A stretch of 64,000 nucleotides of DNA from CALWOS01 sp963595735 (GTDB taxonomy: Bacteria; Bacillota; Clostridia; Oscillospirales; Oscillospiraceae): contig CAVBJJ010000001.1 of the NCBI GenBank assembly GCA_963595735.1, positions 1 through 64,000 of the forward strand. Reading direction: 5' to 3'. Below are positions 28,993 through 37,298 of this stretch, piece after piece (the first letter of the stretch is position 1; each line of letters opens with the position of its first letter). The translations under genes and the position numbers were made by a program. The notes under the pieces were generated by a model. The model was given only the letters and a program-made list of their open reading frames with translations. It had not been told where the DNA came from and made no database searches.

Positions 28993-29313
28993 TCAGCTGA
29001 TGTCGCTGCCGATGGCGCGTTCCACAGCCTCCTGCAGCGCCCGCTGCCCCAGGCCAAGGGGACCTTTCCGCCCGGGAATCAGAATCACCGCCGGTTTTGT
29101 CATGTCTTTGTACCGGGAGATCTCCTTTGCCATGTCCGGGTCTGCCGCTAGGTTTTCTTCCACATAAATAATGGCATAGTCCTGTTCCGGCCGTCCCATC
29201 TGGTGCAGCTGCGCCCGCGCCTCCTCGGCATTGGCCGCCGCGCAGGCCTCCAGCCCCAGCGCCTTAAAGCCCATGACGGTTTCCCGTCCGCCGATCACTG
29301 CAATTTTAAGCAT
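28993..29313 (-). CDS. atpF: V-type ATP synthase subunit F
   Basis: About 106 residues: LKIAVIGGRETVMGFKALGLEA at the start, the YAIIYVEENLA segment in the middle and PAVILIPGRKGPLG near the end, all typical of the F subunit that binds the central stalk and modulates activity. An alternative ATG at 29322 would add three residues and overlap subunit C further. The start overlaps the end of the C gene, so coupling is likely. Confidence 0.93.
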   Translation of the reverse strand: MLKIAVIGGRETVMGFKALGLEACAAANAEEARAQLHQMGRPEQDYAIIYVEENLAADPDMAKEISRYKDMTKPAVILIPGRKGPLGLGQRALQEAVERAIGSDIS

Positions 29314-30316
29314 AGGGATCACGCAGCCTTTCCCGGATCTCTGTCGGATCGATCCCCGCCAGCAGACCCGTCATGATAATGCGGACATTGGTGATCTCCG
29401 TTTCCAGCGCCGAAAGATATGCAATAACATGGGCGTTGCCGAAGCCGGCACATTTTGCCCGGTACAGATAGCGCATAACGGAGTTGTCGCAGCAACGCTC
29501 AAACACGGTCATCAGACCGCCGCGCATGACCGCCGCGCCCTGTTTGCCGGCACCGTCCAGCGGCGTTCCCACAAACACACCGGCCAGGTTGTCGCCCATG
29601 CCGGCGGATTCCGCGATCAGCTTGGTGTCATGGCTGCCGCCCGGCACCATCATCATCTGCATATACTCCACATCGCGCCCCATACGAACAACGCGAACCG
29701 CCGTACGGAGGTTGACGCTGTCGATCAGCGTTTTGACATAGCCGACGAAAAAGTCTTTGTCGGAAAGATGCTCCGCCATAGACAGCATCTCTTCAAAATA
29801 CGCCACATCCAGCACATGGTCGGAAAGCTGAGGGTTTCCGGTTTTGGCCAGCACCTCCCGCGCCTCCTTTACCGCGTTGCCAAAGGTCGGGGTGGCAAAG
29901 ACATAATCGTCTTCCTCAAACATGGACTGGATCTGCTGGGCGGGGTAGCGCCCGGTGTCCACCAGCAGATGGCTGCCGTCCACACCCGCGCCCTGCGCCT
30001 TGACCAGGCTCTTGGCATTGTGGTAATCGTACTTCAGGCGGAATGCCTTTACCAGCTGCTTTTCCGGCACGACATTTTCCACATCCCGAATGCGCTTTTC
30101 CTTTTGCTCTGCCAGACTTTTTTCCACCTGCCGGGCAGTCATGCCGCTCATGTCCTCATAGCCGTTTTCCAGCAGCATGACGGCCACTTCGTTGGCATTT
30201 CCCACTTCCAGCATCTGGGCGATCCGGTCGGAGGTCAGCATGAGTGCTTCCAGCGACCGAATCATCGCCGTGATATATATATACTCTGTATCTGTGATTC
30301 TATCCTTGTCCGACAA
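29306..30316 (-). CDS. atpC: V-type ATP synthase subunit C
   Basis: A 336-residue, almost all-helical protein of the V/A-type subunit C (AC39/d) family, which forms the funnel between the central stalk and the c-ring. It opens SDKDRITDTEYIYITAMIRSLEALML, and VENVVPEKQLVKAFRLKYDYHN at about 80-102 is a recognisable family stretch. It lies 36 bases downstream of subunit E and overlaps subunit F at its end. Confidence 0.92.
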   Translation of the reverse strand: MSDKDRITDTEYIYITAMIRSLEALMLTSDRIAQMLEVGNANEVAVMLLENGYEDMSGMTARQVEKSLAEQKEKRIRDVENVVPEKQLVKAFRLKYDYHNAKSLVKAQGAGVDGSHLLVDTGRYPAQQIQSMFEEDDYVFATPTFGNAVKEAREVLAKTGNPQLSDHVLDVAYFEEMLSMAEHLSDKDFFVGYVKTLIDSVNLRTAVRVVRMGRDVEYMQMMMVPGGSHDTKLIAESAGMGDNLAGVFVGTPLDGAGKQGAAVMRGGLMTVFERCCDNSVMRYLYRAKCAGFGNAHVIAYLSALETEITNVRIIMTGLLAGIDPTEIRERLRDPYA

Positions 30317-30352
30317 GTTCGTTCCTCCTTGTCTTAGCGTCCGTCATCCGGC

Positions 30353-30964
30353 TCAGCGAAGACCGGGAAACAGCGTTTCCGCCACCTGGTAGGCCAGGGT
30401 ATCCCGGCTCTGCTCCAGCAGCGCTTCCACGCTGCAGTTTGCCTCCACCGCACCGGAACGAACGATGATGCCGCCCGCAATGGGCCGGGTCTCCGGACTG
30501 ATTTTCAAAGTTCCGGGAAGCCCGTTTTTTTCCACAAGCGCGTTTGCCTCCGCCAGCACCTTGGCCGCGCAGCCGGCCTTGTCACGCTCGTTAAAGATCA
30601 GCTCCTCCTGCCCGGTCGTTGCCGCCCGCGCCGCCTGATAGGCCAGGAACGGGACATACTGCTCCTCCGGCAGGTTTGCCAGCTTGCGCTCCGCGCGGCT
30701 GAATGCCTGGGAGATGATCTCCTGCTTAAAGGCCAGCTGGCTTTTCTTTGCTTCCATTTCCGCCGCTTTTTTGCGGCGCTGCAAATGCATTTCGCACTCC
30801 TTGGTGCCGCTGTGGACCTGTTTCCAATAGGCGTCCTGCGCCTTTTTGTCGTAGGCTGCCTTGATCTCCTGGCACTTGGCTTCCGCTTCGGCCCGGACCG
30901 CATCGACATCCTGTTTGGCTTCCGCCTCGATATGGGCGGTTATTTTTTCAATGCCGTTCATCAT
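30353..30964 (-). CDS. atpE: V-type ATP synthase subunit E
   Basis: A 203-residue peripheral-stalk subunit. The first 100 residues are a charged coiled coil (IEAEAKQDVDAVRAEAEAKC, then QRRKKAAEMEAKKSQLAFKQ). The C-terminal domain includes GGIIVRSGAVEANCSVEALLEQ, the usual end of E subunits that contacts the head. It pairs with the small subunit encoded first in the operon to form the stator. It lies 23 bases after the second K gene. Confidence 0.93.
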   Translation of the reverse strand: MMNGIEKITAHIEAEAKQDVDAVRAEAEAKCQEIKAAYDKKAQDAYWKQVHSGTKECEMHLQRRKKAAEMEAKKSQLAFKQEIISQAFSRAERKLANLPEEQYVPFLAYQAARAATTGQEELIFNERDKAGCAAKVLAEANALVEKNGLPGTLKISPETRPIAGGIIVRSGAVEANCSVEALLEQSRDTLAYQVAETLFPGLR

Positions 30965-30987
30965 ATACCGTCCCTTCTACGGAAGTA

Positions 30988-31467
30988 TTAGAGCAGGCCG
31001 TTGAGCATCAGGAAGGTACCCAGCAGGGACAGGATGGCATAGAACTCCACCATGATCGCCATGATGATGCCCTTGGAGATCTCGCCGGGACGCTTGGAAA
31101 TCATGTTGACCGCAGAGGCCGCGCACTTACCCTGGGCAATGGCAGACAGGTAGCCGCCCACGGCCATGGGGATCGCCGCGGCAAAGAACATCAGGCCCTT
31201 ACCAAAGTCCAGGGTGACGATCTCTCCGTTGAAGAAGCCCAGCTTCATCAGCGCAAAGAACCAGGCGACCAGACCATACAGGCCCTGCGTACCGGGCAGG
31301 ATCTGCAGGATCAGAACCTGAGAAAAGCGACCGGGATCCTCCGCCAGCGCGTTCGCGCCGACCTCACCCACGGTACCAACGCCCCGTGCGGAGCCTGCGC
31401 AGCAGAAGCCCACTGCCAATGCTGCACCGATAAATGCCAATGCAGTTCCGAAATAGCTGATATCCAT
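30988..31467 (-). CDS. atpK: V-type ATP synthase subunit K (second copy)
   Basis: A 159-residue double-hairpin rotor subunit with four membrane helices. ILPGTQGLYG at about residues 56-65, AQG at 111-113 and MVEFYAIL at 139-146 supply Leu57, Thr60, Gln61, Gln112 and Glu141. These match the sodium ligands known in the Enterococcus hirae ring (L61, T64, Q65, Q110, E139 there). It is about two thirds identical to the copy immediately upstream. Both copies are intact, so the ring may be mixed or the copies alternately used. Confidence 0.93.
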   Translation of the reverse strand: MDISYFGTALAFIGAALAVGFCCAGSARGVGTVGEVGANALAEDPGRFSQVLILQILPGTQGLYGLVAWFFALMKLGFFNGEIVTLDFGKGLMFFAAAIPMAVGGYLSAIAQGKCAASAVNMISKRPGEISKGIIMAIMVEFYAILSLLGTFLMLNGLL

Positions 31468-31521
31468 TACTTGTTTCCTCCTTACAGTGTGAGAAAAGTT
31501 ATGATTTGTTATTGTCTTTGA

Positions 31522-32001
31522 TCAAAAGCCGTTGAGCATCAGGAAGGCTGCCAACAGCGCCAGAATGGAGTAAAACTCCACCATGATCGCCAAAATAATG
31601 CTTTTGGACAGCTCGTTGGGGCGTTTTGCCATCATGATAAGGCCGTTGGAGCAAAGCCTGCCCTGTGCCATACCGAAAAACAGGCCGCCCAGCGCCACGG
31701 GCATACAGGCGCCGAAGAAGCTGACGCCCTCCCGCAGGGTAAAGTCCACCAGCGTGCCGCTGAAGAAGCCCAGCTTCATCAGCGCCAGGAACCAGATGAC
31801 CAGACCATACAGGCCCTGGGTGCCCGGCAGGATCTGCAAGATCAGCACCCGGGAAAACTTTCCCGGATCCACGCTCAGAACGCCGGAGCCGGCCTGCCCG
31901 ACCATACCCACGCCCTTGGCGGAGCCGGCACAAGCCAGACCCACAGCCAGCGCCGCGCCGATAAAGCCGATCGCAGTTCCGCATCCATGTATGAACTCCA
32001 T
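31522..32001 (-). CDS. atpK: V-type ATP synthase subunit K (first copy)
   Basis: A 159-residue, four-helix rotor subunit. ILPGTQGLYG (about residues 57-66), AQG (112-114) and MVEFYSIL (140-147) give Leu58, Thr61, Gln62, Gln113 and Glu142, the full sodium-site pattern. It starts one base before the stop of subunit I and lies 54 bases upstream of the second copy. The first hairpin differs from copy two mainly in loop residues (SGVLSVDPGKF against NALAEDPGRF). Confidence 0.93.
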   Translation of the reverse strand: MEFIHGCGTAIGFIGAALAVGLACAGSAKGVGMVGQAGSGVLSVDPGKFSRVLILQILPGTQGLYGLVIWFLALMKLGFFSGTLVDFTLREGVSFFGACMPVALGGLFFGMAQGRLCSNGLIMMAKRPNELSKSIILAIMVEFYSILALLAAFLMLNGF

Positions 32002-33960
32002 CTATTCCACCACCTTCTTATCAGCCACCACATCCACATACTTGGTGTTTTCGCAGCTGAGCGGACGGAAGGGAATGCCGCCGTCCTTATAGAACTTGCC
32101 GAAGAACTCCAGATATTGCAGACGCGCCGCGTGGACATAGGTGCCGATGATGTTGATCAGCAGGTTGAACATATGGCCGATCAGGAACACCACGAAGAAC
32201 ACCACCACATTGCCCGGCAGAGCGCCGAGGATGTTCACAACGCTTGCAATAACGGTGGTCGCCAGCATCAGCGCCATCAGACGGGAGTAGGACAGCACAT
32301 CGCTCAGCCAATCGGTGATACCGTACAGACTCTTGACACCGCCGAAGAACTTGCGGAAGAATCCGTTTTCGTGCCGTCCCTGGGTGCAGATCAGGGCGAT
32401 CACACCCACGATCAGTCCCACCATGCTGCCCTTGAGCGCCACCAGGCCGATACCGGCAAAGAGGATCCACCAGGGAACCACATCCAGCAGCGCGTCCGCG
32501 CCGGCCTTGCCGCCGTCCCGGAAGCCCATGTAGATGTGGATGCACTGACCATAGATCAGATGCACGCAGCCGATGGCGATACCGAAGACCAGCACCGTCA
32601 TGGGGTCTTTCAGCGGGGAGACGATGCTCCACAGCTCCACAGTCTTGCCGCCCATGAAGTTTTCGGCAAAGACGGTGATCACATCGCCGAAGAAGCCGCC
32701 GGTAAGCACACCGCATATCGTTGTGCTGATACCCACCAGAACGCCCAGTCCGGCGATCTCGCCCAGGGTTCCCTTGGGCTTGATCTTGATTTTCAGGAAA
32801 ATGCTGACCGCCAGGATCAGCAGGCCATAGCCGATGTCGGCAAACATAAAGCCGAAGAAGAACACGAAGAAGATAAACATCAGCGGGTTGGGGTCAATGC
32901 CGTCATAGGCCGGCAGCGAGTACATACTCGTGACCATGTTCATCGGCTGTACCACCTTGCTGTTTTTCAGCTTGATGGGAACCGAGGGATATTCGTCTTT
33001 CTCCGGTTCGCGGGTCTCCCAGGCGCAGTCATATTTTTCCAGCGTTTTCGCCAGCGCCGCCTCCTGGGATGCGGGCACCCAGCCCCACATACCGAAGCTG
33101 GTTTCCGTGTTCACGGATTTTTCCCCGGCCTCTTCCCTGGCCAGCTTGGTGGTCATGCGGTCCAGGCCGAGCTTAAAGTTGTCTCTGTTGCTGCCCAGCG
33201 TGGCGATCTGCTCGCTCAGCTCGGCGCGCTCCTGCTTGATTTTTTCCAGCCGCTGCTGGATGCGCTGTATGTTTTCCTGGGGCGTGCCCTCCATGCCGCT
33301 GAACGCGGGAGTCGCATAGCCGCAGCGGCGCAGCGCCTCCAGGACTGCATTCTGCTCCTCCGCCAGGCCGATAGCCATAACATAGCGGTATTCCTTATCC
33401 GCGTTGATCTGACTGATGACAACGGACTCGGTTTTCTCCCGAATGGCCGCGTCCACCGTTTGCATATCCATGGCAAGCGGCAGAGAGCCAAGCTGGATCC
33501 AACACCGGGCGGTTTTGGTCTTCTCCAGCGGATATTGCAGCGCTGTCCAGGGTTCCAGTGCGTGGAGCAAAACCTTTTGCCGGTTTTCCTCCGTGGACAG
33601 GCCGCGCAGATGATCCTCCAGCCCCTCCAGCTGTCTTGCTGTGTCCAGGGTTTGTCCCAGAGCGTCCTCATCCAGGAAGCTCGACGCGGACATTTCCGGA
33701 CGGGGGGCAAGCAGCTTTCCCTTTTTGGGGGCGTATTTGTCCATCAGCTGCAAGCCCTTGGTCAGGCGGTTCTGATCCATGCGCAGCTCTGTCATGTGGG
33801 ATTCTTCTCTGGTGGTCAGCTTTGCGATCTCCGGGTCACTGACCAGAACATCCGCGTCCCCGATCTCCACAGAGCCAAGCAGCATCAAATCCCGCAGGAT
33901 GGCTTCCTTTTGCGTGCGAACAGCCAGCAAATACAGCTTTTTCATTTTTTCGATGGCCAT
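32002..33960 (-). CDS. atpI: V-type ATP synthase subunit I
   Basis: A 652-residue protein with a cytoplasmic coiled-coil N-terminal half (about 1-340) and a membrane half with seven to eight helices. The membrane part begins MFIFFVFFFGFMFADIGYG and includes the LSYSRLMALMLATTVIASVV helix, which carries the conserved Arg facing the rotor site. It is the stator channel subunit of V/A ATPases (equivalent of a). Start ATG overlaps the end of the small stalk gene by one base. Confidence 0.96.
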   Translation of the reverse strand: MAIEKMKKLYLLAVRTQKEAILRDLMLLGSVEIGDADVLVSDPEIAKLTTREESHMTELRMDQNRLTKGLQLMDKYAPKKGKLLAPRPEMSASSFLDEDALGQTLDTARQLEGLEDHLRGLSTEENRQKVLLHALEPWTALQYPLEKTKTARCWIQLGSLPLAMDMQTVDAAIREKTESVVISQINADKEYRYVMAIGLAEEQNAVLEALRRCGYATPAFSGMEGTPQENIQRIQQRLEKIKQERAELSEQIATLGSNRDNFKLGLDRMTTKLAREEAGEKSVNTETSFGMWGWVPASQEAALAKTLEKYDCAWETREPEKDEYPSVPIKLKNSKVVQPMNMVTSMYSLPAYDGIDPNPLMFIFFVFFFGFMFADIGYGLLILAVSIFLKIKIKPKGTLGEIAGLGVLVGISTTICGVLTGGFFGDVITVFAENFMGGKTVELWSIVSPLKDPMTVLVFGIAIGCVHLIYGQCIHIYMGFRDGGKAGADALLDVVPWWILFAGIGLVALKGSMVGLIVGVIALICTQGRHENGFFRKFFGGVKSLYGITDWLSDVLSYSRLMALMLATTVIASVVNILGALPGNVVVFFVVFLIGHMFNLLINIIGTYVHAARLQYLEFFGKFYKDGGIPFRPLSCENTKYVDVVADKKVVE

Positions 33961-34274
33961 TAGCTGTTCACGATCCTTTCCACAATAAGTTCAGCCGCTT
34001 CTTCCACCCGGCCCTCCGCCTTGATCCGCATGCTTGCCATGCGGTTGGCAGCGGAGCTGGCAATATCGGCGGCTTCTTTTGTCGCTTTTTCTTCTACCTT
34101 CGCCATAAGCTCACGCACCTCCGCGGCAGCCTTGGCTTTCGCGGCTACTACCGCTTCCTGCCCGGCCTTTTCCGCCGCAGCGACGGTTTTTTTGGCCGCG
34201 ACTGCGGCCGCTTCCCGCGTGCGCTTGGCGTTTTCTTCCACCTCACTGATGGTTTTTATCGCTTCCAGGGACAT
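33960..34274 (-). CDS. V-type ATP synthase small peripheral-stalk subunit (AhaH/G-like)
   Basis: About 104 residues, almost entirely one Ala/Lys/Glu-rich helix starting SLEAIKTISEVEENAKRTREA. It matches the position and composition of the H/G subunit that forms the stator coiled coil with E. The ATG at 34274 is chosen because GGAGGT lies 6 bases upstream; longer in-frame starts have no ribosome site. It is the first gene of the ten-gene ATPase operon. Confidence 0.88.
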   Translation of the reverse strand: MSLEAIKTISEVEENAKRTREAAAVAAKKTVAAAEKAGQEAVVAAKAKAAAEVRELMAKVEEKATKEAADIASSAANRMASMRIKAEGRVEEAAELIVERIVNS

Positions 34275-34394
34275 TCTAACACCTCCCACCAGAACAGACT
34301 GCGGTCTGCGCGTCTGCAGCCGCAGCACCCCGGCGCCGCCCGGAATCCGCCGTTGCCTGTGACGCAGACAAAAGACCACTTGTAATTAACTACT

Positions 34395-34423
34395 ATCATA
34401 ATCTATTTCCCGAATAAATTCAA
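34395..34423 (-). promoter_or_regulatory. Promoter of the V-type ATPase operon
   Basis: On the minus strand TTGAAT (34423-34418), a 17-base spacer and TATGAT (34400-34395). The leader to the first start codon is about 115 bases, GC-rich, and contains no recognised element. Confidence 0.75.
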
Positions 34424-34740
34424 CCAACAACTTTCCAGCTTTTGCCCCGTTTTTAGCATTTTATACGATTTTCTCCTACAAAATTTCCGTTTTACTTTTG
34501 TACAAGCTGGCAAGTGGGCTTTTTCTTTGTAATTTTTTTCCTTTTCTCCGATACTTCCCTTGGAAATTACCCCTCTCCCCGGCAATGCATTCCGGGCAAT
34601 GCCTTTGTCAGTATATGCACCGGCGGGTCTTTGCAGACACCGGCGACCTTCTTGTAAAATATTATAATCCCCCGTTCGACAAAATGGGTAACAAAATGGT
34701 TAAAATTTTATCAATCCATATTTTTGTGCTGCAAACTATG
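34424..34740. other. Gene-free AT-rich stretch
   Basis: No convincing coding frame. It holds long pyrimidine runs on the plus strand and the short direct repeat CACCGGCG (34619 and 34641) around GTCTTTGCAGAC, which could fold. No known RNA family was recognised. Confidence 0.4.
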
Positions 34741-34777
34741 AAAAAAGCGGTATCCTGACAAATCAAGATACCGCTTT
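34741..34777 (-). terminator. Terminator after prmA
   Basis: On the minus strand AAAGCGGTATC pairs with GATACCGCTTT over a 12-base loop and is followed by a T-run. It starts 5 bases after the prmA stop. Confidence 0.85.
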
Positions 34778-34781
34778 GGGT

Positions 34782-35714
34782 TTATTCCTTTTCGTACCGG
34801 CACACAAAGCAGTGCCAGTCCTCCTGACACTTGTGCTCCAGGATCGTAAAGCCGGCCTGAATCAGGCTCTGCTCCAGCTCCGCCTGCCGCCCCTCGATAA
34901 TGCCGGAGGTGATGAAATACCCACCGGGCTTGAGGAAGGCCGGCACCATCGGCGCCAGCACGGCGATCACATCCGCCACGATATTGGCCAGCACCAGATC
35001 ATAGCCGCTGCCCAGCGTCTTACGCAGGTTTTCGTCCGTGAGCACATCGCCGGCATAAATTCGGAACTGCGCCGGGGCAATGCCGTTCAGGGCGGCGTTG
35101 GCCAGCGCCACATCCGGCGCCTTGGGATCAATGTCGCAGCCCACTACTTCTCCGCAGCCCAGCACGCAGGCGCCGATGCCCAAAATGCCGCTGCCGCAGC
35201 CCAGATCCAGCACCCGTGCACCGGGACTTGCCAGCCGCTCCAGCGCTTCCAGACACATCCGGGTGGTGGCATGGCTGCCGGTGCCGAAAATCAGCCCGGG
35301 ATCCAGACGCAGGGCCAGACGCCCCTCCAGCGCAGGCTGCTCCCACTCCGGCACAACCAGCAGCTTTTCGCCGATCGGCAGGGGCTTGTAATACTCCCGC
35401 CAGTTGTTTTCCCAGTCGCTGTCCTCCAGAAAGCTCTGCTCCGGCGCCTGTCCCAGATGTTCCCGCACCCGTGCCAGAATCGCCTTGCCGGTCTCGTCGT
35501 CGGCCAGATAGAACTTGATCCGGCTCTGCCCGGCAAACTGCTGCTCCAGAGATTCGTCCACATAGTCCCAATACTGGTGGTTGTCCTCCAGAAATTGGTG
35601 AAAGTCCGCCTCGTCCTCGATGACCATGCCATCCACACCCAGCGCCGCCAGTTCCTCACACAGCTGCTCCATATCCCGGCCGCCGGCCGGCACGATCGCT
35701 TCGATCCAACGCAT
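34782..35714 (-). CDS. prmA: Ribosomal protein L11 methyltransferase
   Basis: A 310-residue SAM-dependent methyltransferase. The N-terminal substrate domain contains WENNWREYYKPLPIG near residues 101-115, diagnostic of PrmA. The catalytic domain has LDPGLIFGTGSHATTRMCLE, then motif I VLDLGCGSGILGIGA near 168-182, CDIDP and LANIVADV. It trimethylates lysines of ribosomal protein L11 in the cytoplasm. It lies 32 bases downstream of queT and is probably co-transcribed with it. Confidence 0.95.
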   Translation of the reverse strand: MRWIEAIVPAGGRDMEQLCEELAALGVDGMVIEDEADFHQFLEDNHQYWDYVDESLEQQFAGQSRIKFYLADDETGKAILARVREHLGQAPEQSFLEDSDWENNWREYYKPLPIGEKLLVVPEWEQPALEGRLALRLDPGLIFGTGSHATTRMCLEALERLASPGARVLDLGCGSGILGIGACVLGCGEVVGCDIDPKAPDVALANAALNGIAPAQFRIYAGDVLTDENLRKTLGSGYDLVLANIVADVIAVLAPMVPAFLKPGGYFITSGIIEGRQAELEQSLIQAGFTILEHKCQEDWHCFVCRYEKE

Positions 35715-35746
35715 AGAACTCTCCTCCGAAACCTGTCAAAAAATTT

Positions 35747-36286
35747 TCAACTCTGCCGGATCCCGCAGGCCAGCGCCCGGTTTTCCGGCACCAGCCGGCG
35801 GAAATATCCGCTCCGGGGCAGCAGCCGCAGCAGCAGCGTGCCCAGTCCATAGCAGGCCACCACTTCACCCAGGGCGACCCAAAGTCCGTTGACCAGGAAG
35901 GCTGCGCCAAAGCCGGAGCCAAAGCCCACCTGATACCAGGCCAGCATACCGCCCACCAACACCATGTTGCATATCACCGGGGGCAGGGGCGCCAGCCACT
36001 TGCTGCGCATTTTGGAAGTGATATAGGCCGCCAGAAGCGTGGACAGCGAGCCGACCACCAGATCCACAACGCCATAGGGGCTGAGGATGTTGGAGATCAC
36101 ACAGCCGATAAACAAACCGGGAACCGTGCCGGGAAAGAAAAACGGCAACACACACAGCGCCTCGGCAAAGCGGCACTGGAACGAGCCATAGCTGAGCCCG
36201 AATATGTTGCCAAAGTAAGTCATCACCACATACAGCGCCGCCACCAAGGCCGACACCGTCAGTTCCCGGACAGAATTTCTTTTCAT
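35747..36286 (-). CDS. queT: QueT family queuosine precursor transporter
   Basis: A 179-residue membrane protein with five to six hydrophobic segments. VRELTVSALVAALYVVMT opens the protein, and GSFQCRFAEALCVLPFFFPG followed by GLFIGCVISNIL are family signatures. QueT proteins are the substrate-binding S component of ECF importers for preQ1 or queuosine-type precursors. The GGAGG ribosome site is 10 bases before the ATG. Upstream lie a good promoter and a structured leader that may be a preQ1 riboswitch, and queH, another queuosine gene, lies directly before it. Confidence 0.93.
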   Translation of the reverse strand: MKRNSVRELTVSALVAALYVVMTYFGNIFGLSYGSFQCRFAEALCVLPFFFPGTVPGLFIGCVISNILSPYGVVDLVVGSLSTLLAAYITSKMRSKWLAPLPPVICNMVLVGGMLAWYQVGFGSGFGAAFLVNGLWVALGEVVACYGLGTLLLRLLPRSGYFRRLVPENRALACGIRQS

Positions 36287-36299
36287 GATTTGATTGCCT

Positions 36300-36391
36300 C
36301 CATTTTGTTATTTAGAGAACGGCCAAAACGGCCGAACGAACACCGCGTTGGGAAAAACCGCGGTGCTTGGACGGGGTGTGGAAACCCGTCA
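36300..36391 (-). promoter_or_regulatory. queT: Candidate preQ1 riboswitch (class III-like) upstream of queT
   Basis: The short leader of queT folds into GACGGG/CCCGTC with a pyrimidine/CACA loop (36390-36369), then a CACCGCG/CGCGGTG hairpin and a CGGCC/GGCCG hairpin before the GGAGG ribosome site. Class III preQ1 riboswitches are known from the same bacterial family, precede queT, and have a hairpin between aptamer and ribosome site. The match is from layout and context; I could not align it to the family model. Confidence 0.5.
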
Positions 36392-36397
36392 GGAGGC

Positions 36398-36426
36398 ATT
36401 GTAACAAATTTCCGGGAAAAAGTCAA
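36398..36426 (-). promoter_or_regulatory. Promoter of queT-prmA
   Basis: On the minus strand TTGACT (36426-36421), 17-base spacer, TACAAT (36403-36398). The -35 overlaps the stop codon of queH, so queT has a promoter of its own in addition to any read-through. Confidence 0.75.
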
Positions 36427-37076
36427 ACGCCCGCCCCGGGCGCGGGGTCTGCTTCCTTCCGCCGGGCAAAGGCGCAGCCGCAAAAGCTCTGCCGGTAGAT
36501 TCCCAGCTCCCGGCTGAGAACCGTGCTGCGCTGATAGCCGCCCTTTTTCTTGAAGTCCGAGGGCAGCCAGCGAACACCGAAGGTCTGCTCCAGCGCCTGC
36601 CCCAGCTGATTCAGGGGTCGGGGATCCTTGTGGGGGGAGACCGTCAGCGTGGTGGCGAACCAGGCGTAGCCCCCGGTGGCTGCCTGCAGCGCCGTCTCCC
36701 GCAGGCGCAGGGAAAAGCAGGCCGTGCATCGGGCGCCGTGCTCCGGCTCCTGCTCCAACCCCCTCGCCGCCCGGAGAAAGTCCTCCCCCCGGTAAGGCGC
36801 AGGCAGCAGCTGCACGGCGTTTTCCAGCCCCAGCCCGCAAATGACCTGCTTTTGCCAATACAGGCGCTTTTCGTATTCCTCCCGGGGCTGGATGTTGGGA
36901 TTATAAAACAGCACATCCACGCAAAAGTGGGCGCAGAGGTATTCCAGCACATAAGTGCTGCAGGGTCCGCAGCAGCTGTGCAGCAGCAAGCGGGGCTTTT
37001 CCCCCGCCGCCTGCAGCGCCGCCAAAACCTGATCCGTCTGCCGCTGGTAATTGATCTTCTGTTCCATCTGCTCCAC
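36423..37076 (-). CDS. queH: Epoxyqueuosine reductase QueH
   Basis: About 217 residues of the QueH (DUF208) family, which reduces epoxyqueuosine in tRNA to queuosine, the last biosynthetic step, and is unrelated to QueG. HSCCGPCSTYVLEYL near the N-terminus gives the vicinal Cys pair, followed by FYNPNIQP, CTACFSLRL, and the C-terminal YRQSFCGCAF, which together supply the cluster and metal ligands. The GTG at 37076 is chosen over ATG 37067 because AGGAGG lies exactly 7 bases before it. The tail after FARRKEAD is short and Pro/Gly-rich. Confidence 0.93.
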   Translation of the reverse strand: MEQMEQKINYQRQTDQVLAALQAAGEKPRLLLHSCCGPCSTYVLEYLCAHFCVDVLFYNPNIQPREEYEKRLYWQKQVICGLGLENAVQLLPAPYRGEDFLRAARGLEQEPEHGARCTACFSLRLRETALQAATGGYAWFATTLTVSPHKDPRPLNQLGQALEQTFGVRWLPSDFKKKGGYQRSTVLSRELGIYRQSFCGCAFARRKEADPAPGAGV

Positions 37077-37092
37077 GCCCTTTCCTCCTGAC

Positions 37093-37122
37093 AGTATAGC
37101 AGAAACTGCGCCGGCTTGTCCA
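37093..37122 (-). promoter_or_regulatory. Candidate promoter of queH
   Basis: On the minus strand TGGACA (37122-37117) and TATACT (37098-37093) with an 18-base spacer; the AGGAGG of queH follows 4 bases after the -10, so the leader would be very short. Confidence 0.5.
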
Positions 37123-37192
37123 AACATTCCAAGACTTTTTGGACTTCGCATATCCGCCGCGTATTTTGCCTTAGTTGATTGCCAGGCAATAT

Positions 37193-37218
37193 AAAAACGC
37201 GCCGGAAAATCCGGCGCG
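37193..37218 (-). terminator. Terminator of the cell-wall hydrolase gene
   Basis: CGCGCCGG and CCGGCGCG pair around a five-base loop and on the minus strand are followed by five T. Confidence 0.88.
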
Positions 37219-37298
37219 CTCTATCCACTAATTTTTCTGATTCGTACGGTTGATCTGTTGATCTGTTTCTATCAGCCGCCCGGGGGACGGTTTTGCCA

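Noticed and set aside
31987..33963. 658-codon open frame on the plus strand
   Set aside because: It is antisense to ATPase subunit I, which is securely identified by domain content.
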